Positions 18,535 through 28,504 of a stretch of 64,000 bases of DNA are shown here, in pieces. Numbering within the stretch: position 1 is the stretch's first letter; each line of letters begins with the position of its first letter. The notes under the pieces are model-generated. The model was not told the origin of the DNA, made no database searches, and was given only the letters and a program-made list of their open reading frames with translations. Source of the stretch: Actinobacillus vicugnae. Lineage in GTDB: Bacteria > Pseudomonadota > Gammaproteobacteria > Enterobacterales > Pasteurellaceae. The translations under genes were made by a program, and so were the position numbers. The DNA lies in assembly GCF_901687125.1 (NCBI RefSeq), contig NZ_CABFJY010000044.1, forward strand, positions 118,003 through 182,002, read 5' to 3'.

Positions 18535-18584
18535 ATCTGCACCTTAATGAGTTGGTTGTTTAGTCCAACTTTTGGGGTGCAGAT
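18535..18584. mobile_element. 50-bp vestige of two opposed IS3-type ends
   Basis: TCTGCACCTTAATGAGTTGG (18536-18555) on the plus strand and TCTGCACCCCAAAAGTTGG (reverse complement of 18565-18583) form an imperfect inverted pair only 9 bp apart. The right arm, read outward as GATCTGCACCCCAAAAGTTG, matches the IS end at the right edge of this window (GATCTGCCCCCCAAAAGTTG, 63877-63896) with one difference. I read it as the two terminal inverted repeats of an IS3-family element, or a MITE derived from one, with the interior lost. No transposase remains. Confidence 0.6.
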
Positions 18585-18614
18585 CATTGCGGTGTTTTTT
18601 TCTTTACGAACTCA

Positions 18615-21224
18615 TTATTTTTTACGTTCTACCCATTTACCATCTAGGTAATCCACGATCCATTTAGTTGCTTTTCCATCTTTTTCAGAGGTAACGTATT
18701 GACGTTTTTCTTTACGACTAAAGCGAATAATCGCTTCATTTCCTTCTGGATCTTGCAACGGAGCATCGGCAAGATATTGCAATTTTTCTGGTAAACGTTC
18801 ACGGTATTGTGCTAATTCTGCAACTTTTGGCGCACGAGTTTCTCGCGATTTCGGGAAGTTATGTGCTGACATAAACACACCGCTTGCGCCATCTCGTAGC
18901 ACAAAATATGCGTCCGATTTTTCACATTTTAATTCAGGGAAATGGGTCGGCTCTTCACGCGGTGGAGCAACCTCGCCATTCTTCAGAATCTTACGGGTAT
19001 TATCACAAGCGGTACAGCCCATGTATTTGCCGAAACGTCCGAGTTTTAAGTGCATATCTGCACCACATTTATCACATTCAACAATTGGACCATCATAGCC
19101 TTTAATTTTGAATGAACCTTGTTCTAGCACATAGCCATCACAGTTTGGATTGTTACCGCAAATATGTAATTTTCGAGTAGGATCAATCACATAGCTATCC
19201 ATTGCTGAATCACATTTTGGACAACGTTTACGCGCTAATAAAGCTTTTGCCTCAGACTCCTCATCCAGCACATTAAGCAATTCTGCTTCTGGAATCAGGT
19301 TCATCGTGGTTTTGCAACGCTCTTTCGGCGGTAATGCATAGCCTGTACAACCTAAGAATACCCCTGTAGAAGCGGTACGAATTGCCATTTTTCTTGCACA
19401 AGTTGGACAATCAATTTCAGTTGGAACGAGGCCGTTCGGCTTCATGCCGCCTTCTAATTCATCTAATTCCGCTTTGCTAAGTTGCTCAGAGAAATCTTTG
19501 AAGAAATTATTGAGTGCTTCTTTCCAATTTTTATTGCCTTCTGCAATTTGGTCGAGGGTTTCTTCCATATTGGCAGTAAAATCGTAGTTCATTAAATCGC
19601 TAAACGATTCGTCTAAACGATCAGTCACGATTTCACCCATTTTTTCTGCATAAAAACGACGGTTTTCAGTGCGTACATAACCGCGCTCTTGAATGGTTGA
19701 AATAATTGCCGCATAAGTTGAAGGACGTCCAATACCACGTTTTTCCAACTCTTTTACTAATGCAGCTTCCGAAAAACGTGCTGGTGGTTTAGTAAAATGT
19801 TGGCTTGGTAAAACGTCTTCAAGCGTTAATTTTTCATTCAATGCAACTTCTGGCAACACTTGATCTTCAGCGGTTTTGCCTTGTACAGGAAGTGCTTTTG
19901 TCCAGCCATCAAAACGTAATACACGCCCTTTCGCTTTTAATTCATAATCGCCAGCCGTTACACTAAGGCTGGTTGAATCATAACGAGCAGGTGTCATTTG
20001 GCAAGCTAAGAAACGACGCCAAATAAGGTCGTATAAACGCTCTGCATCTTTTTCCATGCCCTTTAGATCAGACATTTTCACATTTACATCAGAAGGACGA
20101 ATTGCTTCATGCGCTTCTTGCGCCCCTTCTTTACTTGAATAGAAATTCGGTTTTGCAGGCAAATAATCTGCACCGAATTGCTGTTCGATATAACCTCGAG
20201 CCATATTCAATGCATCTTGGCTCAAATTGGTTGAGTCAGTACGCATATAGGTAATGTAGCCCGCTTCATATAAGCGTTGAGCCAACATCATAGTTTTCTT
20301 CACACCAAAGCCCAAACGGGTACTTGCCGTCTGTTGTAAAGTGGAAGTAATAAATGGTGGGCTTGCTTTTGATGAAGTTGGCTTTTTATCAATTTCAGAA
20401 ACAATAAAATCACTACATTGTAACGCTTTGACTACCTCATCAGCCTGTTTTTTATTTTTTGCCGAGAATTTTTTGCCTCTATAAGCGGTTAAATCAAGTG
20501 GTAATTTCCCTTTTGTAGTGAGGGTATTGGCTAAAATTTCCCAATATTCTTCAGGTTGGAATGCTTTAATTTCACGCTCACGCTCTACTAACAATTTAAC
20601 CGCAACAGATTGTACACGTCCTGCAGATAAGCCACGTGCAACTTTTTTCCATAATAAAGGCGAGACCATAAAGCCAACAACACGGTCTAAGAAACGGCGT
20701 GTTTGTTGCGCATTCACTCGGTCGATATTTAAATGATCTGGCTTTTCAAACGCTTTCTGGATCGCATTTTTAGTGATTTCATTAAATACGACACGACTAA
20801 AACGCTCATCATCACCGCCAATCACTTCTCGTAAATGCCAAGCAATCGCTTCCCCTTCTCTATCCAAGTCGGTTGCAAGGTAAATATGATCAGCTTTTTT
20901 CGCTAATGATTTTAATTCTGCTACCACTTTTTCTTTATCTGGCAGCACTTGATAATTTGCTTTCCAGTCATGATAAGGATCGATCCCCATACGTTTTACC
21001 AGTGCGGCACGATCTTTTTCTGCTTTTAATTTTGCTTTTTGTTCCGCAGTCATGCCTTTTGTGGAAGTCGGTTTTGCTTTTTCATTTTTTTCGCTGTCGC
21101 TACCGCTTTTAGGTAAATCACGAATATGACCTACACTTGATTTAACGACATAATCGCTACCTAAATATTTATTGATTGTCTTCGCTTTCGCTGGCGACTC
21201 CACAATAACCAATGATTTTCCCAT
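18615..21224 (-). CDS. topA: DNA topoisomerase I
   Basis: Relaxes negatively supercoiled DNA by cutting one strand. The TOPRIM domain begins [19 protein letters not shown] and contains [16 protein letters not shown]. The active-site tyrosine is Y326 in [11 protein letters not shown]. The C-terminus carries zinc ribbons: CPTC...C...C, CPKC...CGNNPNC and [20 protein letters not shown] with CTAC. Length 869 aa (E. coli 865). A charged insert rich in Lys and Ser (about residues 40-75) sits after DLPKSGSD. The gene is divergent from the LysR gene, and its single ATG start is well placed. Confidence 0.97.
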   Translation of the reverse strand: MGKSLVIVESPAKAKTINKYLGSDYVVKSSVGHIRDLPKSGSDSEKNEKAKPTSTKGMTAEQKAKLKAEKDRAALVKRMGIDPYHDWKANYQVLPDKEKVVAELKSLAKKADHIYLATDLDREGEAIAWHLREVIGGDDERFSRVVFNEITKNAIQKAFEKPDHLNIDRVNAQQTRRFLDRVVGFMVSPLLWKKVARGLSAGRVQSVAVKLLVEREREIKAFQPEEYWEILANTLTTKGKLPLDLTAYRGKKFSAKNKKQADEVVKALQCSDFIVSEIDKKPTSSKASPPFITSTLQQTASTRLGFGVKKTMMLAQRLYEAGYITYMRTDSTNLSQDALNMARGYIEQQFGADYLPAKPNFYSSKEGAQEAHEAIRPSDVNVKMSDLKGMEKDAERLYDLIWRRFLACQMTPARYDSTSLSVTAGDYELKAKGRVLRFDGWTKALPVQGKTAEDQVLPEVALNEKLTLEDVLPSQHFTKPPARFSEAALVKELEKRGIGRPSTYAAIISTIQERGYVRTENRRFYAEKMGEIVTDRLDESFSDLMNYDFTANMEETLDQIAEGNKNWKEALNNFFKDFSEQLSKAELDELEGGMKPNGLVPTEIDCPTCARKMAIRTASTGVFLGCTGYALPPKERCKTTMNLIPEAELLNVLDEESEAKALLARKRCPKCDSAMDSYVIDPTRKLHICGNNPNCDGYVLEQGSFKIKGYDGPIVECDKCGADMHLKLGRFGKYMGCTACDNTRKILKNGEVAPPREEPTHFPELKCEKSDAYFVLRDGASGVFMSAHNFPKSRETRAPKVAELAQYRERLPEKLQYLADAPLQDPEGNEAIIRFSRKEKRQYVTSEKDGKATKWIVDYLDGKWVERKK

Positions 21225-21276
21225 TAATAACTACCCAAAATGTAAATAATTAAAGAAATATATTATAGTTTATTTC

Positions 21277-21293
21277 TTTCAAGTTGAAATTTC
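21277..21293. promoter_or_regulatory. Palindrome in the topA-LysR gap
   Basis: TTTCAAGTTGAAA (21277-21289) is a perfect 6-bp dyad around a central G, followed by an overlapping GAAATTTC (21286-21293). Its place about 75 bp upstream of a divergent LysR gene suits an autoregulatory site, but AT-rich palindromes also occur by chance. Confidence 0.3.
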
Positions 21294-21364
21294 AGATTAA
21301 TTGACCCAAAATATGCCGACAATATCAAGCTTAGTAGTAAAAGACAATAACTAAAGAAAGAAAT

Positions 21365-22261
21365 ATGGACAAACTCAATGCAATTAATCTTTTCTGCCGA
21401 GTAATAGAAACGCAAAGCTTTACGCAAGCCGCACAACTTGAACAAATTTCGTTGGCGATGGCAAGTAAACTTATTGCTCAGCTTGAAGAACATCTTAATG
21501 TAAGATTACTACATCGTACAACTCGTAAGATCACTCCAACTGAAGCAGGGTTACTTTACTACCAACGCTGCTTGCCGATTCTTAACGAATTAAAAGATGC
21601 AGAGAATAGTGTAAGCAATATTACCTCAACATTACAAGGAAAAATCACAATTTCCCTGCCAATGGACTTCGGTTCGCGTTTTGTTGCACCTTATTTAGGT
21701 CAATTTATCGCTACTTACCCCAATATTCAGCTCAATCTTGAATTTAGTGATCGCCGTGTCGATGTAGTGGCGGAAGGCTATGATTTAGTTTTACGTATCG
21801 GAGCGCTTGAAGATAGCTCTATTGTAGCAAAACGAATCGCAAAATCAGAACTGACATTACTCGCTTCACCTGATTATATTGCTAAACATGATATGCCTGA
21901 AAACATTGCTCAGTTAGCACAACATAGTTGCTTAATCTACGAATCTCATCAGCAATGGCTATTTATTGACGGCGACCACAAAATCAAATTCAAACCTAAT
22001 GCACATGTAATTTCAAATAATGGCTATGCTCTACTACAAATGGCTAAAGCAGGACAAGGCATTGTCAATCTGCCACTTTTCCTTGCAAAAGAAGAATTGA
22101 GCACAGGCAAATTAGTCGAAGTGTTACCACAATACCAACAACATTCAATTGATATTAGTATTTTGTATCCACACCGTCGTTATTTGTCACCAAAAGTAAA
22201 AGTGTTGATTGAGTTTCTCACTCATCTCATGCAAGAACGTCATCAATATTTAGTGAAATAA
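21365..22261 (+). CDS. LysR-family transcriptional regulator
   Basis: A 298-aa DNA-binding regulator. Residues 1-60 form the winged helix-turn-helix (FTQAAQLEQISLAMASKLIAQ, then LLHRTTRKITPTEAG). The rest is a periplasmic-binding-protein-like effector domain with GKITISLPMDFGSRFVAPYL and VNLPLFLAKEELSTGKLV, the CrgA/DsdC-like subgroup layout. The target and inducer cannot be read. It is divergent from topA, as LysR genes often are from a regulated neighbour, but topA is an unlikely target; macB, 110 bp downstream on the same strand, is the alternative. An A-rich ribosome site (AAAGAAAGAAAT) precedes the start. Confidence 0.85.
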   Translation: MDKLNAINLFCRVIETQSFTQAAQLEQISLAMASKLIAQLEEHLNVRLLHRTTRKITPTEAGLLYYQRCLPILNELKDAENSVSNITSTLQGKITISLPMDFGSRFVAPYLGQFIATYPNIQLNLEFSDRRVDVVAEGYDLVLRIGALEDSSIVAKRIAKSELTLLASPDYIAKHDMPENIAQLAQHSCLIYESHQQWLFIDGDHKIKFKPNAHVISNNGYALLQMAKAGQGIVNLPLFLAKEELSTGKLVEVLPQYQQHSIDISILYPHRRYLSPKVKVLIEFLTHLMQERHQYLVK

Positions 22262-22371
22262 GCAAGCGGTCAAATTTTGCAAAAAATCAGCTACAATACC
22301 GAACCTATAACCACATTAATTTGTCTAGCTCTTTTGCAAATTTGACTATTACTCGGAATCTTAAACACATC

Positions 22372-24294
22372 ATGAAATTAATTGAAATTGAAAATCTAAA
22401 TAAATATTTTGGTTCAGGCGAAAATAAAGCGCACGTTCTCAAAAATGTGAATTTAACGATTGAACAAGGTGATTTTGTTGCCATTATTGGTGCATCAGGA
22501 TCGGGTAAATCGACGCTAATGAATATAATCGGCTGTTTAGATACCGCAAGCTCTGGTATTTGTCGCATTGCAGGTAAAGAAACCCAACAAATGAGCAGCG
22601 ATGAGCTTTCCAACCTACGCCAACGCAAATTCGGTTTTATTTTCCAACGTTATAATCTTCTTTCCGCGCTTACTGCGAATGAAAACGTAGCACTACCCGC
22701 CATTTATGCAGGTATGGATAGCGCCTCTCGTAAAGCTCGTGCCGATCAATTACTAGATAAACTTGGCTTGGCAGATAAAACAGCCAACCGTCCAAATCAG
22801 CTTTCTGGTGGTCAGCAGCAACGTGTGAGTATTGCCCGAGCTTTGATGAACGGCGGTGAAATTATTCTTGCCGATGAACCCACAGGCGCCCTGGACTCCA
22901 AAAGTGGTGAAACAGTGCTACAAATTCTGCAAGACTTACACGCCGAAGGTCATACCATTATTATGGTCACTCACGATCCCAATATCGCAGCTACCGCAAG
23001 CCGAGTGATTGAAATAAAAGACGGACAAATTATTCGTGATGAACGCCAACAAGCCTATTCAGAAGAGTTGAAACTTGCCACGCGAGAACATAAACCACCC
23101 CGCTTTTTTGATCAGCTGGTCGAATCGTTTAAAATGGCGACCAGTGCGATTATGGCACATAAGCTACGCGCACTTCTCACTATGCTGGGTATTGTGATTG
23201 GGATAACGTCTGTGATTTCAGTCGTGGCACTTGGACAAGGCTCACAAGAGCGAATTTTGTCGAATATCAACAATCTTGGTACTAACACTATGACCATTAT
23301 GAATGGTACAGGATTTGGTGACAGACGAGCGAATTTAACCAAAAATCTTACGATTAGCGATGCCACCATGTTAAATAAACAAGCCTTCGTTGATAGCACC
23401 ACGCCTTCAAGTAACCGAAGTTCCACCGTTATTTATGGCAATACTGATGTTACCGCAACTGTAAATGGTGTAGGCGAACAATATTTGGACGTGAGAGGGC
23501 TTAAAATGATTTCTGGACGCTTTTTTAATGCCGAAGAAGTTCAGCTTTCTGCACAAGTTGTAGTGATTGATGAAAACACCAAAAAAGATCTGGGATTGAC
23601 CGAACCTGTTGAAGGCAAAGTAATTTTAGTGGACAAAAAACCGCTGAAGATCATCGGGTTGGCAGCCGAATCGAATAATATGAATCAAACCAGCTTAAAA
23701 ATGTGGGCTCCTTATACCACTCTAATGCAACGTATTTCTGGTGAAAAACATATCGATTCATTAACTGTAAAAGTTAAAGATAATATTGAAAGCCAAACCG
23801 CAGAAAAAAGCATTACTGAATTATTAACCGCCAAACATGGTAAAAAAGATTTCTTTATCATGAATAGCGATACGATTAAACAAACTATTACCAGTACAAC
23901 TAATACGATGAAGTTATTAATTTCATCGATTGCAATGATTTCATTAGTGGTTGGCGGTATTGGCGTCATGAATATTATGTTAGTTTCGGTAACAGAGCGA
24001 ACGAAAGAGATTGGCGTTCGTATGGCTATCGGTGCAAAACAGCGTAATATTTTACAACAATTTTTAATTGAAGCGATTTTAATCTGTTTACTGGGCGGGA
24101 TAATTGGTATTTTATTTGCCATCGCAATTATTGTGGCATTCAATACACTCGGTTCTGATTTCCAAATGGTATTATCGCCAACCTCAGTAGCGTTAGCCGT
24201 ATTCTGCTCTACGCTCATTGGTGTGGTATTCGGCTATATGCCAGCGAAAAACGCCTCTAAATTGAACCCGATTACCGCATTAGCACAAGAATAA
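22372..24294 (+). CDS. macB: MacB-type ABC transporter (ATPase-permease fusion)
   Basis: Inner-membrane component of a tripartite macrolide/enterotoxin/lipopeptide efflux system, in other bacteria joined to MacA and TolC. N-terminal ATPase: Walker [10 protein letters not shown] at 40-48, signature [15 protein letters not shown] from 144, Walker [13 protein letters not shown] at 164-175. A first membrane helix lies near residues 260-285 ([20 protein letters not shown]), then a large periplasmic domain, then three C-terminal helices, ending in [18 protein letters not shown]. At 640 aa it is close to E. coli MacB (648). The ATG at 22372 starts the conserved [13 protein letters not shown]; an earlier TTG at 22321 lies in the intergenic DNA. 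No macA is adjacent, which is unusual. Confidence 0.88.
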   Translation: MKLIEIENLNKYFGSGENKAHVLKNVNLTIEQGDFVAIIGASGSGKSTLMNIIGCLDTASSGICRIAGKETQQMSSDELSNLRQRKFGFIFQRYNLLSALTANENVALPAIYAGMDSASRKARADQLLDKLGLADKTANRPNQLSGGQQQRVSIARALMNGGEIILADEPTGALDSKSGETVLQILQDLHAEGHTIIMVTHDPNIAATASRVIEIKDGQIIRDERQQAYSEELKLATREHKPPRFFDQLVESFKMATSAIMAHKLRALLTMLGIVIGITSVISVVALGQGSQERILSNINNLGTNTMTIMNGTGFGDRRANLTKNLTISDATMLNKQAFVDSTTPSSNRSSTVIYGNTDVTATVNGVGEQYLDVRGLKMISGRFFNAEEVQLSAQVVVIDENTKKDLGLTEPVEGKVILVDKKPLKIIGLAAESNNMNQTSLKMWAPYTTLMQRISGEKHIDSLTVKVKDNIESQTAEKSITELLTAKHGKKDFFIMNSDTIKQTITSTTNTMKLLISSIAMISLVVGGIGVMNIMLVSVTERTKEIGVRMAIGAKQRNILQQFLIEAILICLLGGIIGILFAIAIIVAFNTLGSDFQMVLSPTSVALAVFCSTLIGVVFGYMPAKNASKLNPITALAQE

Positions 24295-24298
24295 AATA

Positions 24299-24356
24299 AC
24301 AAGCGGTCAAATTTTGCCAGAAATTTGCAAATTTCCGCATAAATGTCACCGCTTGT
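24299..24356. repeat. Inverted USS pair after macB
   Basis: ACAAGCGGTCAAATTTTGCC (24300-24319) faces a TCACCGCTTGT near 24346-24356. The arms are imperfect and no long T run follows; a partial terminator between macB and the NIF3 gene is possible. Confidence 0.5.
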
Positions 24357-24382
24357 TAGTTTAAACATAGAAGGAATAATAA

Positions 24383-25156
24383 ATGGGAATTTCTAATCTC
24401 GAACTTGAACAAATTATTGACGAAAAATTAAATAGCAAAACGATTAGCGATTACGCTCCGAATGGCTTGCAAGTGGAGGGTAAAACGCAAATTCAGCGTG
24501 TTGTTACGGGTGTAACCGCAAGTTTGCCTTTGATTGAAAAAGCGATTAAGAAAAATGCCGATGCGATTTTAGTTCATCACGGCTATTTCTGGAAAAGCGA
24601 ATCTCCTTGTATTCGAGGCATGAAAGGTAAACGGATCAAACAGCTATTAGTGAATGAAATTAATCTGTTTGGTTATCATTTACCGCTTGATGTGCATCCA
24701 GAACTCGGTAATAACGCACAATTAGCCGCAAAATTAGGCGTAACTAATCTACAAGGCTTAGAAGACCACCCAAATTCAATCCCTGTATATGGTGAGCTAG
24801 CAACGCCAATTTCAGCACAAGAACTCGCTAAACGCATAGAACAAGCGCTAAATCGCAAACCAATTCTCTGTGATGAATTTATTGCGGATTATCCACATAA
24901 ATTAATCAAAAAAGTCGGTATCTGCACAGGCGGTGGGCAAGGTTATATTGATTTAGCCGCAAGTAAAGGTTGTGATGCATTTATTTCAGGTGAAATTTCA
25001 GAACAAACCACCCATTCTGCACGAGAACAAGGTATTTATTATTTTGCTTGTGGACACCATGCTACCGAACGAGATGGCATAAAAGCACTCGGCGAATGGC
25101 TAGCAAAAGAATACGGTTTAGATGTAGAATTTATTGATATTGATAACCCTGCTTAA
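24383..25156 (+). CDS. NIF3-family protein (YbgI-like)
   Basis: Dinuclear-metal protein of the NIF3/GTP cyclohydrolase I type 2 homolog family. Metal-binding His motifs are seen as LVHHGYFWKSE (about residues 59-69), YHLPLDVHPELGNN and the C-terminal CGHHATERDG. Length 257 aa (E. coli YbgI 247). The biochemical function is not established; the family ring structure suggests a hydrolase or cell-envelope/DNA-repair role, but that is not readable here. A ribosome site AGAAGGAATAATAA precedes the start. Confidence 0.87.
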   Translation: MGISNLELEQIIDEKLNSKTISDYAPNGLQVEGKTQIQRVVTGVTASLPLIEKAIKKNADAILVHHGYFWKSESPCIRGMKGKRIKQLLVNEINLFGYHLPLDVHPELGNNAQLAAKLGVTNLQGLEDHPNSIPVYGELATPISAQELAKRIEQALNRKPILCDEFIADYPHKLIKKVGICTGGGQGYIDLAASKGCDAFISGEISEQTTHSAREQGIYYFACGHHATERDGIKALGEWLAKEYGLDVEFIDIDNPA

Positions 25157-25212
25157 TCTCAGAAAGAACATAACAATGCAAAGACGAACTGATAGGTTCA
25201 GTCCTTAAAAGT

Positions 25213-25248
25213 AAAAAGTCGTATCGAAAAGATACGACTTTTTTGTTT
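25213..25248. terminator. Bidirectional terminator, NIF3 gene / glpX
   Basis: AAAAAGTCGTATC (25213-25225), a GAAAA loop and GATACGACTTTTT (25231-25243) form a perfect 13-bp palindrome with A and T runs on both sides, serving the two convergent genes. Confidence 0.9.
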
Positions 25249-26247
25249 TTAGTCTTCTGACAAGCGAGAAATATCGTGATAAGAAGCAAGTTTGCGAATG
25301 GTACGAGAACGACCTCGAATTAATAAGGTTTCGGTAAACATCATACTACCTTTACGTTGCACACCTTTTAATAGATCGCCTGTAGTAATACCCGTCGCTG
25401 CAAATAACACATTATCATCGCATACTAAATCATCTAATTTTAAAACCTGATTCACAGATACATTCATCTGTGCACAGCGTGCTACTTCTTTTTCTGCCGC
25501 AACTAAGTTTTCAGGAGTATTGCCTTTTACTTGATTACGAGGAATTAAACGCCCCTGCATATCTCCCCCTAGCGCACGTACAGCAGCTGCTGCAACTACG
25601 CCTTCTGGTGCACCACCAATACCATAAACTAAATCTAAATCGCTATCAGGCAAACAACACTGCACTGCCGTTGCAACGTCACCATCAGGAATCGCCATCA
25701 CTTTTACCCCTAGTTTTTGCACGGTTTTGATAATGTCATCATGGCGAGGTTTAGCCAGAATAGCTACCGTCATTTGCGTAAGCAATTTGCCTTTTTTAGA
25801 CGCTACACGGCGAATATTTTGCTCAAGTGGCAGATCCAAATCGATCATCCCTTTCGCTTCACTATCAACCACAAGCTTTTCCATATACATATCTGGCGCA
25901 TTTAAAAAGGTATCTTTACCGCCCGCTGCTAATACTGCTAATGCGCCTGCTTGTCCCATTGCTGTCATTCGAGTTCCATCAATCGGATCGACTGCAATTG
26001 CAATTTCATCATCTTCAGGTTGGGCTCTCCCCACTTTTTCACCGATATATAGCATGGGCGCTTCATCAATTTCGCCTTCGCCAATCACAATTTCGCCACG
26101 GATCGCCATGTTATTCATCACTGTGCGCATTGCTTTTACTGCCGCATCATCCGCTGCGTCTTTATCGCCTCTGCCAATCCACTCATAAGCCGCTAATGCA
26201 GCAGCTTCTGTTACTCGAGAAAACTCAAAAGCAATTGAACGTTTCAT
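25249..26247 (-). CDS. glpX: Fructose-1,6-bisphosphatase class II GlpX
   Basis: Gluconeogenic phosphatase, fructose 1,6-bisphosphate to fructose 6-phosphate, Mn-dependent. VDPIDGTRMTAMGQ is the metal/substrate signature, with GEGEIDEAPM upstream. Length 332 aa (E. coli 336). The ATG at 26247 follows AAGGAATATGG and starts the conserved MKRSIAFEFSRVTEAAALA; an earlier in-frame start at 26280 would add 11 unconserved residues. In E. coli glpX lies in glpFKX next to zapB; here glpF and glpK are absent but the zapB neighbour is kept, divergently. Confidence 0.95.
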   Translation of the reverse strand: MKRSIAFEFSRVTEAAALAAYEWIGRGDKDAADDAAVKAMRTVMNNMAIRGEIVIGEGEIDEAPMLYIGEKVGRAQPEDDEIAIAVDPIDGTRMTAMGQAGALAVLAAGGKDTFLNAPDMYMEKLVVDSEAKGMIDLDLPLEQNIRRVASKKGKLLTQMTVAILAKPRHDDIIKTVQKLGVKVMAIPDGDVATAVQCCLPDSDLDLVYGIGGAPEGVVAAAAVRALGGDMQGRLIPRNQVKGNTPENLVAAEKEVARCAQMNVSVNQVLKLDDLVCDDNVLFAATGITTGDLLKGVQRKGSMMFTETLLIRGRSRTIRKLASYHDISRLSED

Positions 26248-26362
26248 CCCATATTCCTTATATAAAATAACCAAAATCACCTATATTTTATCAGCTCGCA
26301 AACGATTCCGTTACTAAAAATTCAGCAAATGAAGAAAAATTCCAAAAACCATGAACTTTTCA

Positions 26363-26391
26363 ATGAAATCAACAACTAACTGAGGTATAAT
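26363..26391 (+). promoter_or_regulatory. Likely zapB promoter
   Basis: ATGAAA (26363-26368), 17 bp, then TATAAT (26386-26391), about 40 bp before the zapB ATG. The -10 is perfect, the -35 weak (four of six). Confidence 0.5.
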
Positions 26392-26429
26392 TCTTGCACT
26401 TTATATCTGTTTTAAGAGGGAACCCAATT

Positions 26430-26648
26430 ATGTCATTATCAATTCTTGACCAACTTGAAGAAAAAATTAAACAAGCTGTAGAAACCATTCAATTACTTCA
26501 ATTAGAAGTTGAAGAATTAAAAGAGAAAAACAATACAGTAGAACAAGAAAAAGAAACATTACGCCAAGAATTTGAACAATTAAAATCTGAACAACAAAGC
26601 TTCCAAGACCGTTTACGTTCACTTTTAGGTCAAATCGACAACGTATAA
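26430..26648 (+). CDS. zapB: Cell division factor ZapB
   Basis: Small all-coiled-coil protein that joins the Z-ring through ZapA. The 72 residues are almost wholly heptad-patterned (LDQLEEKIKQAVETIQLLQL, EVEELKEKN and on), with Glu/Lys/Gln rich positions. E. coli ZapB has 81 aa and also lies beside the glp operon. Start ATG at 26430 has GAGGGAA at good spacing; an upstream TTG at 26394 lies within the promoter region and is rejected. Confidence 0.92.
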   Translation: MSLSILDQLEEKIKQAVETIQLLQLEVEELKEKNNTVEQEKETLRQEFEQLKSEQQSFQDRLRSLLGQIDNV

Positions 26649-26664
26649 TTTTCCTTTTTTGTAG

Positions 26665-26693
26665 AACGGCTAATGCGTATTAGCCGTTTTTTA
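26665..26693 (+). terminator. Terminator after zapB
   Basis: AACGGCTAAT (26665-26674), loop GCGT, ATTAGCCGTT (26679-26688), then a T run. It ends about 15 bp before the tdk start codon. Confidence 0.9.
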
Positions 26694-26706
26694 TTTGTGT
26701 AAGATT

Positions 26707-27288
26707 ATGGCAAAACTCTATTTTTATTACTCATCAATGAATGCAGGAAAATCAACCACCCTGCTTCAATCCTCTTATAACTACCAAGAACGAGGCATGA
26801 ACACCTTAGTGTATACCGCAGCAATTGATGACCGCTACGGTATTGGTAAAGTCAGTTCTCGTATCGGAATTTCTCAGCAAGCGCAATTATTTCAGTCTGA
26901 AACTAATTTATTTGATGAAATTCAGCTTGCTAACCAAGAAAAAACGTTACACTGTATCTTAATTGATGAAGCTCAATTCCTAACAAAACAGCAGGTATAT
27001 CAATTAACAGATGTGGTAGATAAATTAAAAATTCCTGTACTTTGCTATGGCTTACGTACCGATTTCCAGGGTGAACTATTCGAAGGAAGCCAATACCTAT
27101 TAGCGTGGGCAGACGAATTACAAGAACTTAAAACGATTTGTGATTGTGGCAAAAAAGCGCATTTTGTGATTCGTATGAATGAAAAAGGTGAAGCGATTGC
27201 CGATGGTGATCAAATTCAAATCGGTGGTAACGATAAATATCTATCCGTTTGTCGTTATCACTATAAACAAAAGTTAAATAAACTCTAG
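26707..27288 (+). CDS. tdk: Thymidine kinase
   Basis: Phosphorylates thymidine for pyrimidine salvage (type II enzyme). The P-loop SSMNAGKST is at residues 9-17, LIDEAQFL is the Walker B equivalent, and the zinc-binding lasso is visible as [12 protein letters not shown] with a later CRYHY. 193 aa, like other Pasteurellaceae enzymes and shorter than E. coli's 205. The ATG at 26707 begins the conserved [16 protein letters not shown]; the ribosome site is poor and the start lies just after the zapB terminator, so its promoter must overlap the terminator or lie upstream. Confidence 0.93.
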   Translation: MAKLYFYYSSMNAGKSTTLLQSSYNYQERGMNTLVYTAAIDDRYGIGKVSSRIGISQQAQLFQSETNLFDEIQLANQEKTLHCILIDEAQFLTKQQVYQLTDVVDKLKIPVLCYGLRTDFQGELFEGSQYLLAWADELQELKTICDCGKKAHFVIRMNEKGEAIADGDQIQIGGNDKYLSVCRYHYKQKLNKL

Positions 27289-27634
27289 TCTCCCTCAAAT
27301 TCTACAAGCGGTCATTTTTGCAGAATATTTTGCGAAGATGATCGCTTGTTCTTTTACCTAAATACTCAATGTAAGCGCCCGCTCAACTTAGATCCGTGTA
27401 ACGATCTATTTACAGTGCAAGTAAAAAGCTGTTTGATGTATTATGATCTAGTCAAATCCCGCCCAAACAAGCCAATATCTATACTATACACAATGTAAGC
27501 AAACACTTATCTAGCAATGCTCTCCCCTGCTGTAATCGCTATTATGTAAGCGTTAATGAACGAGATAAAACACACTGCCGCAAGCGGTCTAAAATCCGCT
27601 AAATTTCGCATTTGTAGGATCTTACAAAAACAAA
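27289..27634. other. Gene-free stretch between tdk and tsaB
   Basis: About 350 bp without a credible gene. It contains a USS (ACAAGCGGTCATTTTTGCAG from 27304) facing a degenerate copy (GATCGCTTGTT near 27350), the hairpin TAGATC/GATCTA (27389-27408), three direct copies of ATGTAAGC (27369, 27493, 27544) and a further USS (CAAGCGGTCTAAA from 27581). Two of the three direct copies extend to CAATGTAAGC. No RNA family is recognised. Confidence 0.4.
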
Positions 27635-27661
27635 AAGGCACGTCATTTTAACGTGCCTTTT
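27631..27661 (-). terminator. Terminator after tsaB
   Basis: AAGGCACGT (27635-27643) and ACGTGCCTT (27651-27659) form a perfect 9-bp stem. On the minus strand it is followed by TTTGTTTTTG. It lies about 50 bp past the tsaB stop. Confidence 0.8.
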
Positions 27662-27708
27662 ATTTCTTTTTGTATATTTCTACAAATTTAATTTTGACGA
27701 GATCCGCA

Positions 27709-28401
27709 CTAACGTTTATGCGGTAGCTTTTCCCATGTTACTTCATTTCTTAAATAGACAGGCTCAATTTCCAAAGCAGATAATACGCTTCCCTGCTCAA
27801 CCGCAGCGTTTGCTAATGTAATCATTGATTTCGCCGAAGGTAAGATAATATCGCTCACTACAAGCGGTAAATTTGCTTCAGCAAATTGCGGATAAGCAGC
27901 CCAACCTGTGCCAACCACAACTATGCTATCTTTTACTTGCATTTGGCTAATCGCTTTTTCTGGTGCACAAACTTGTTCAACCACAATTTCTTGCCAGCTC
28001 TGCCCTACTCTCTCATATTGCGCGAAATAAACTTCGTTCATTCGAGCATCAATCAACGCCACTACGTTTGTTGCGCCTGTTTTTTCATAGGCTGCTTGCG
28101 CCATCGCTAATAAATTTGAAACGGGTACTACGGGCAAATTAGCGCCCATAGCAAGCCCTTGCGCAATACCAACGCCAACTCTCACCCCAGTAAAACTACC
28201 AGGCCCTCTACCAAAGGCTAATGCGTCCACCTGCTTCAACGAAATATTTGTTTGCGTTAATAATTCATCCACCATAGGTAAAATGCGTTGCGTGTGTGTT
28301 CTTGGGCTTAATTCATCTAATGAAGTCAGCTGCCCGTTATGTAATAGTGCGACTGAACACGCCTCAGTGGCAGTATCAATAGCAAGAATGGTTTTGTTCA
28401 T
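27709..28401 (-). CDS. tsaB: tRNA threonylcarbamoyladenosine biosynthesis protein TsaB
   Basis: Non-catalytic partner of TsaD in making t6A at position 37 of ANN-decoding tRNAs. ASKHA-fold N-terminus LAIDTATEACSVAL, then the family block AFGRGPGSFTGVRVGVGIAQGLA. 230 aa, as in E. coli (231). The C-terminal PVYLRNEVTWEKL is also conserved. It lies about 100 bp downstream of aroG on the same strand but is separated from it by a large hairpin. Confidence 0.94.
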   Translation of the reverse strand: MNKTILAIDTATEACSVALLHNGQLTSLDELSPRTHTQRILPMVDELLTQTNISLKQVDALAFGRGPGSFTGVRVGVGIAQGLAMGANLPVVPVSNLLAMAQAAYEKTGATNVVALIDARMNEVYFAQYERVGQSWQEIVVEQVCAPEKAISQMQVKDSIVVVGTGWAAYPQFAEANLPLVVSDIILPSAKSMITLANAAVEQGSVLSALEIEPVYLRNEVTWEKLPHKR

Positions 28402-28424
28402 TATTTATTACCTTAAAACGACAG

Positions 28425-28487
28425 AAAACACGGGAATAAGCGGTTCGTTTTGCAAAAAATTTTACGAACCTATTATTTCCGTGTTTT
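28425..28487 (-). terminator. Long hairpin terminator after aroG
   Basis: AAAACACGG (28425-28433) and CCGTGTTTT (28479-28487) form the base. GGTTCGT (28442-28448) and ACGAACC (28464-28470) form the upper stem, together a 63-bp near-palindrome with a USS-like core on one arm. It separates aroG from tsaB. Confidence 0.75.
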
Positions 28488-28504
28488 CCGAATAAATTGA
28501 GGGA

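Noticed and set aside
22321..22371. TTG start for macB
   Set aside because: It would add 17 residues before the conserved ABC N-terminus and has no ribosome site.
25727..26188. 153-codon plus-strand ORF opposite glpX
   Set aside because: Antisense to a clearly conserved gene, Ser/Ile-rich shadow composition, no ribosome site.
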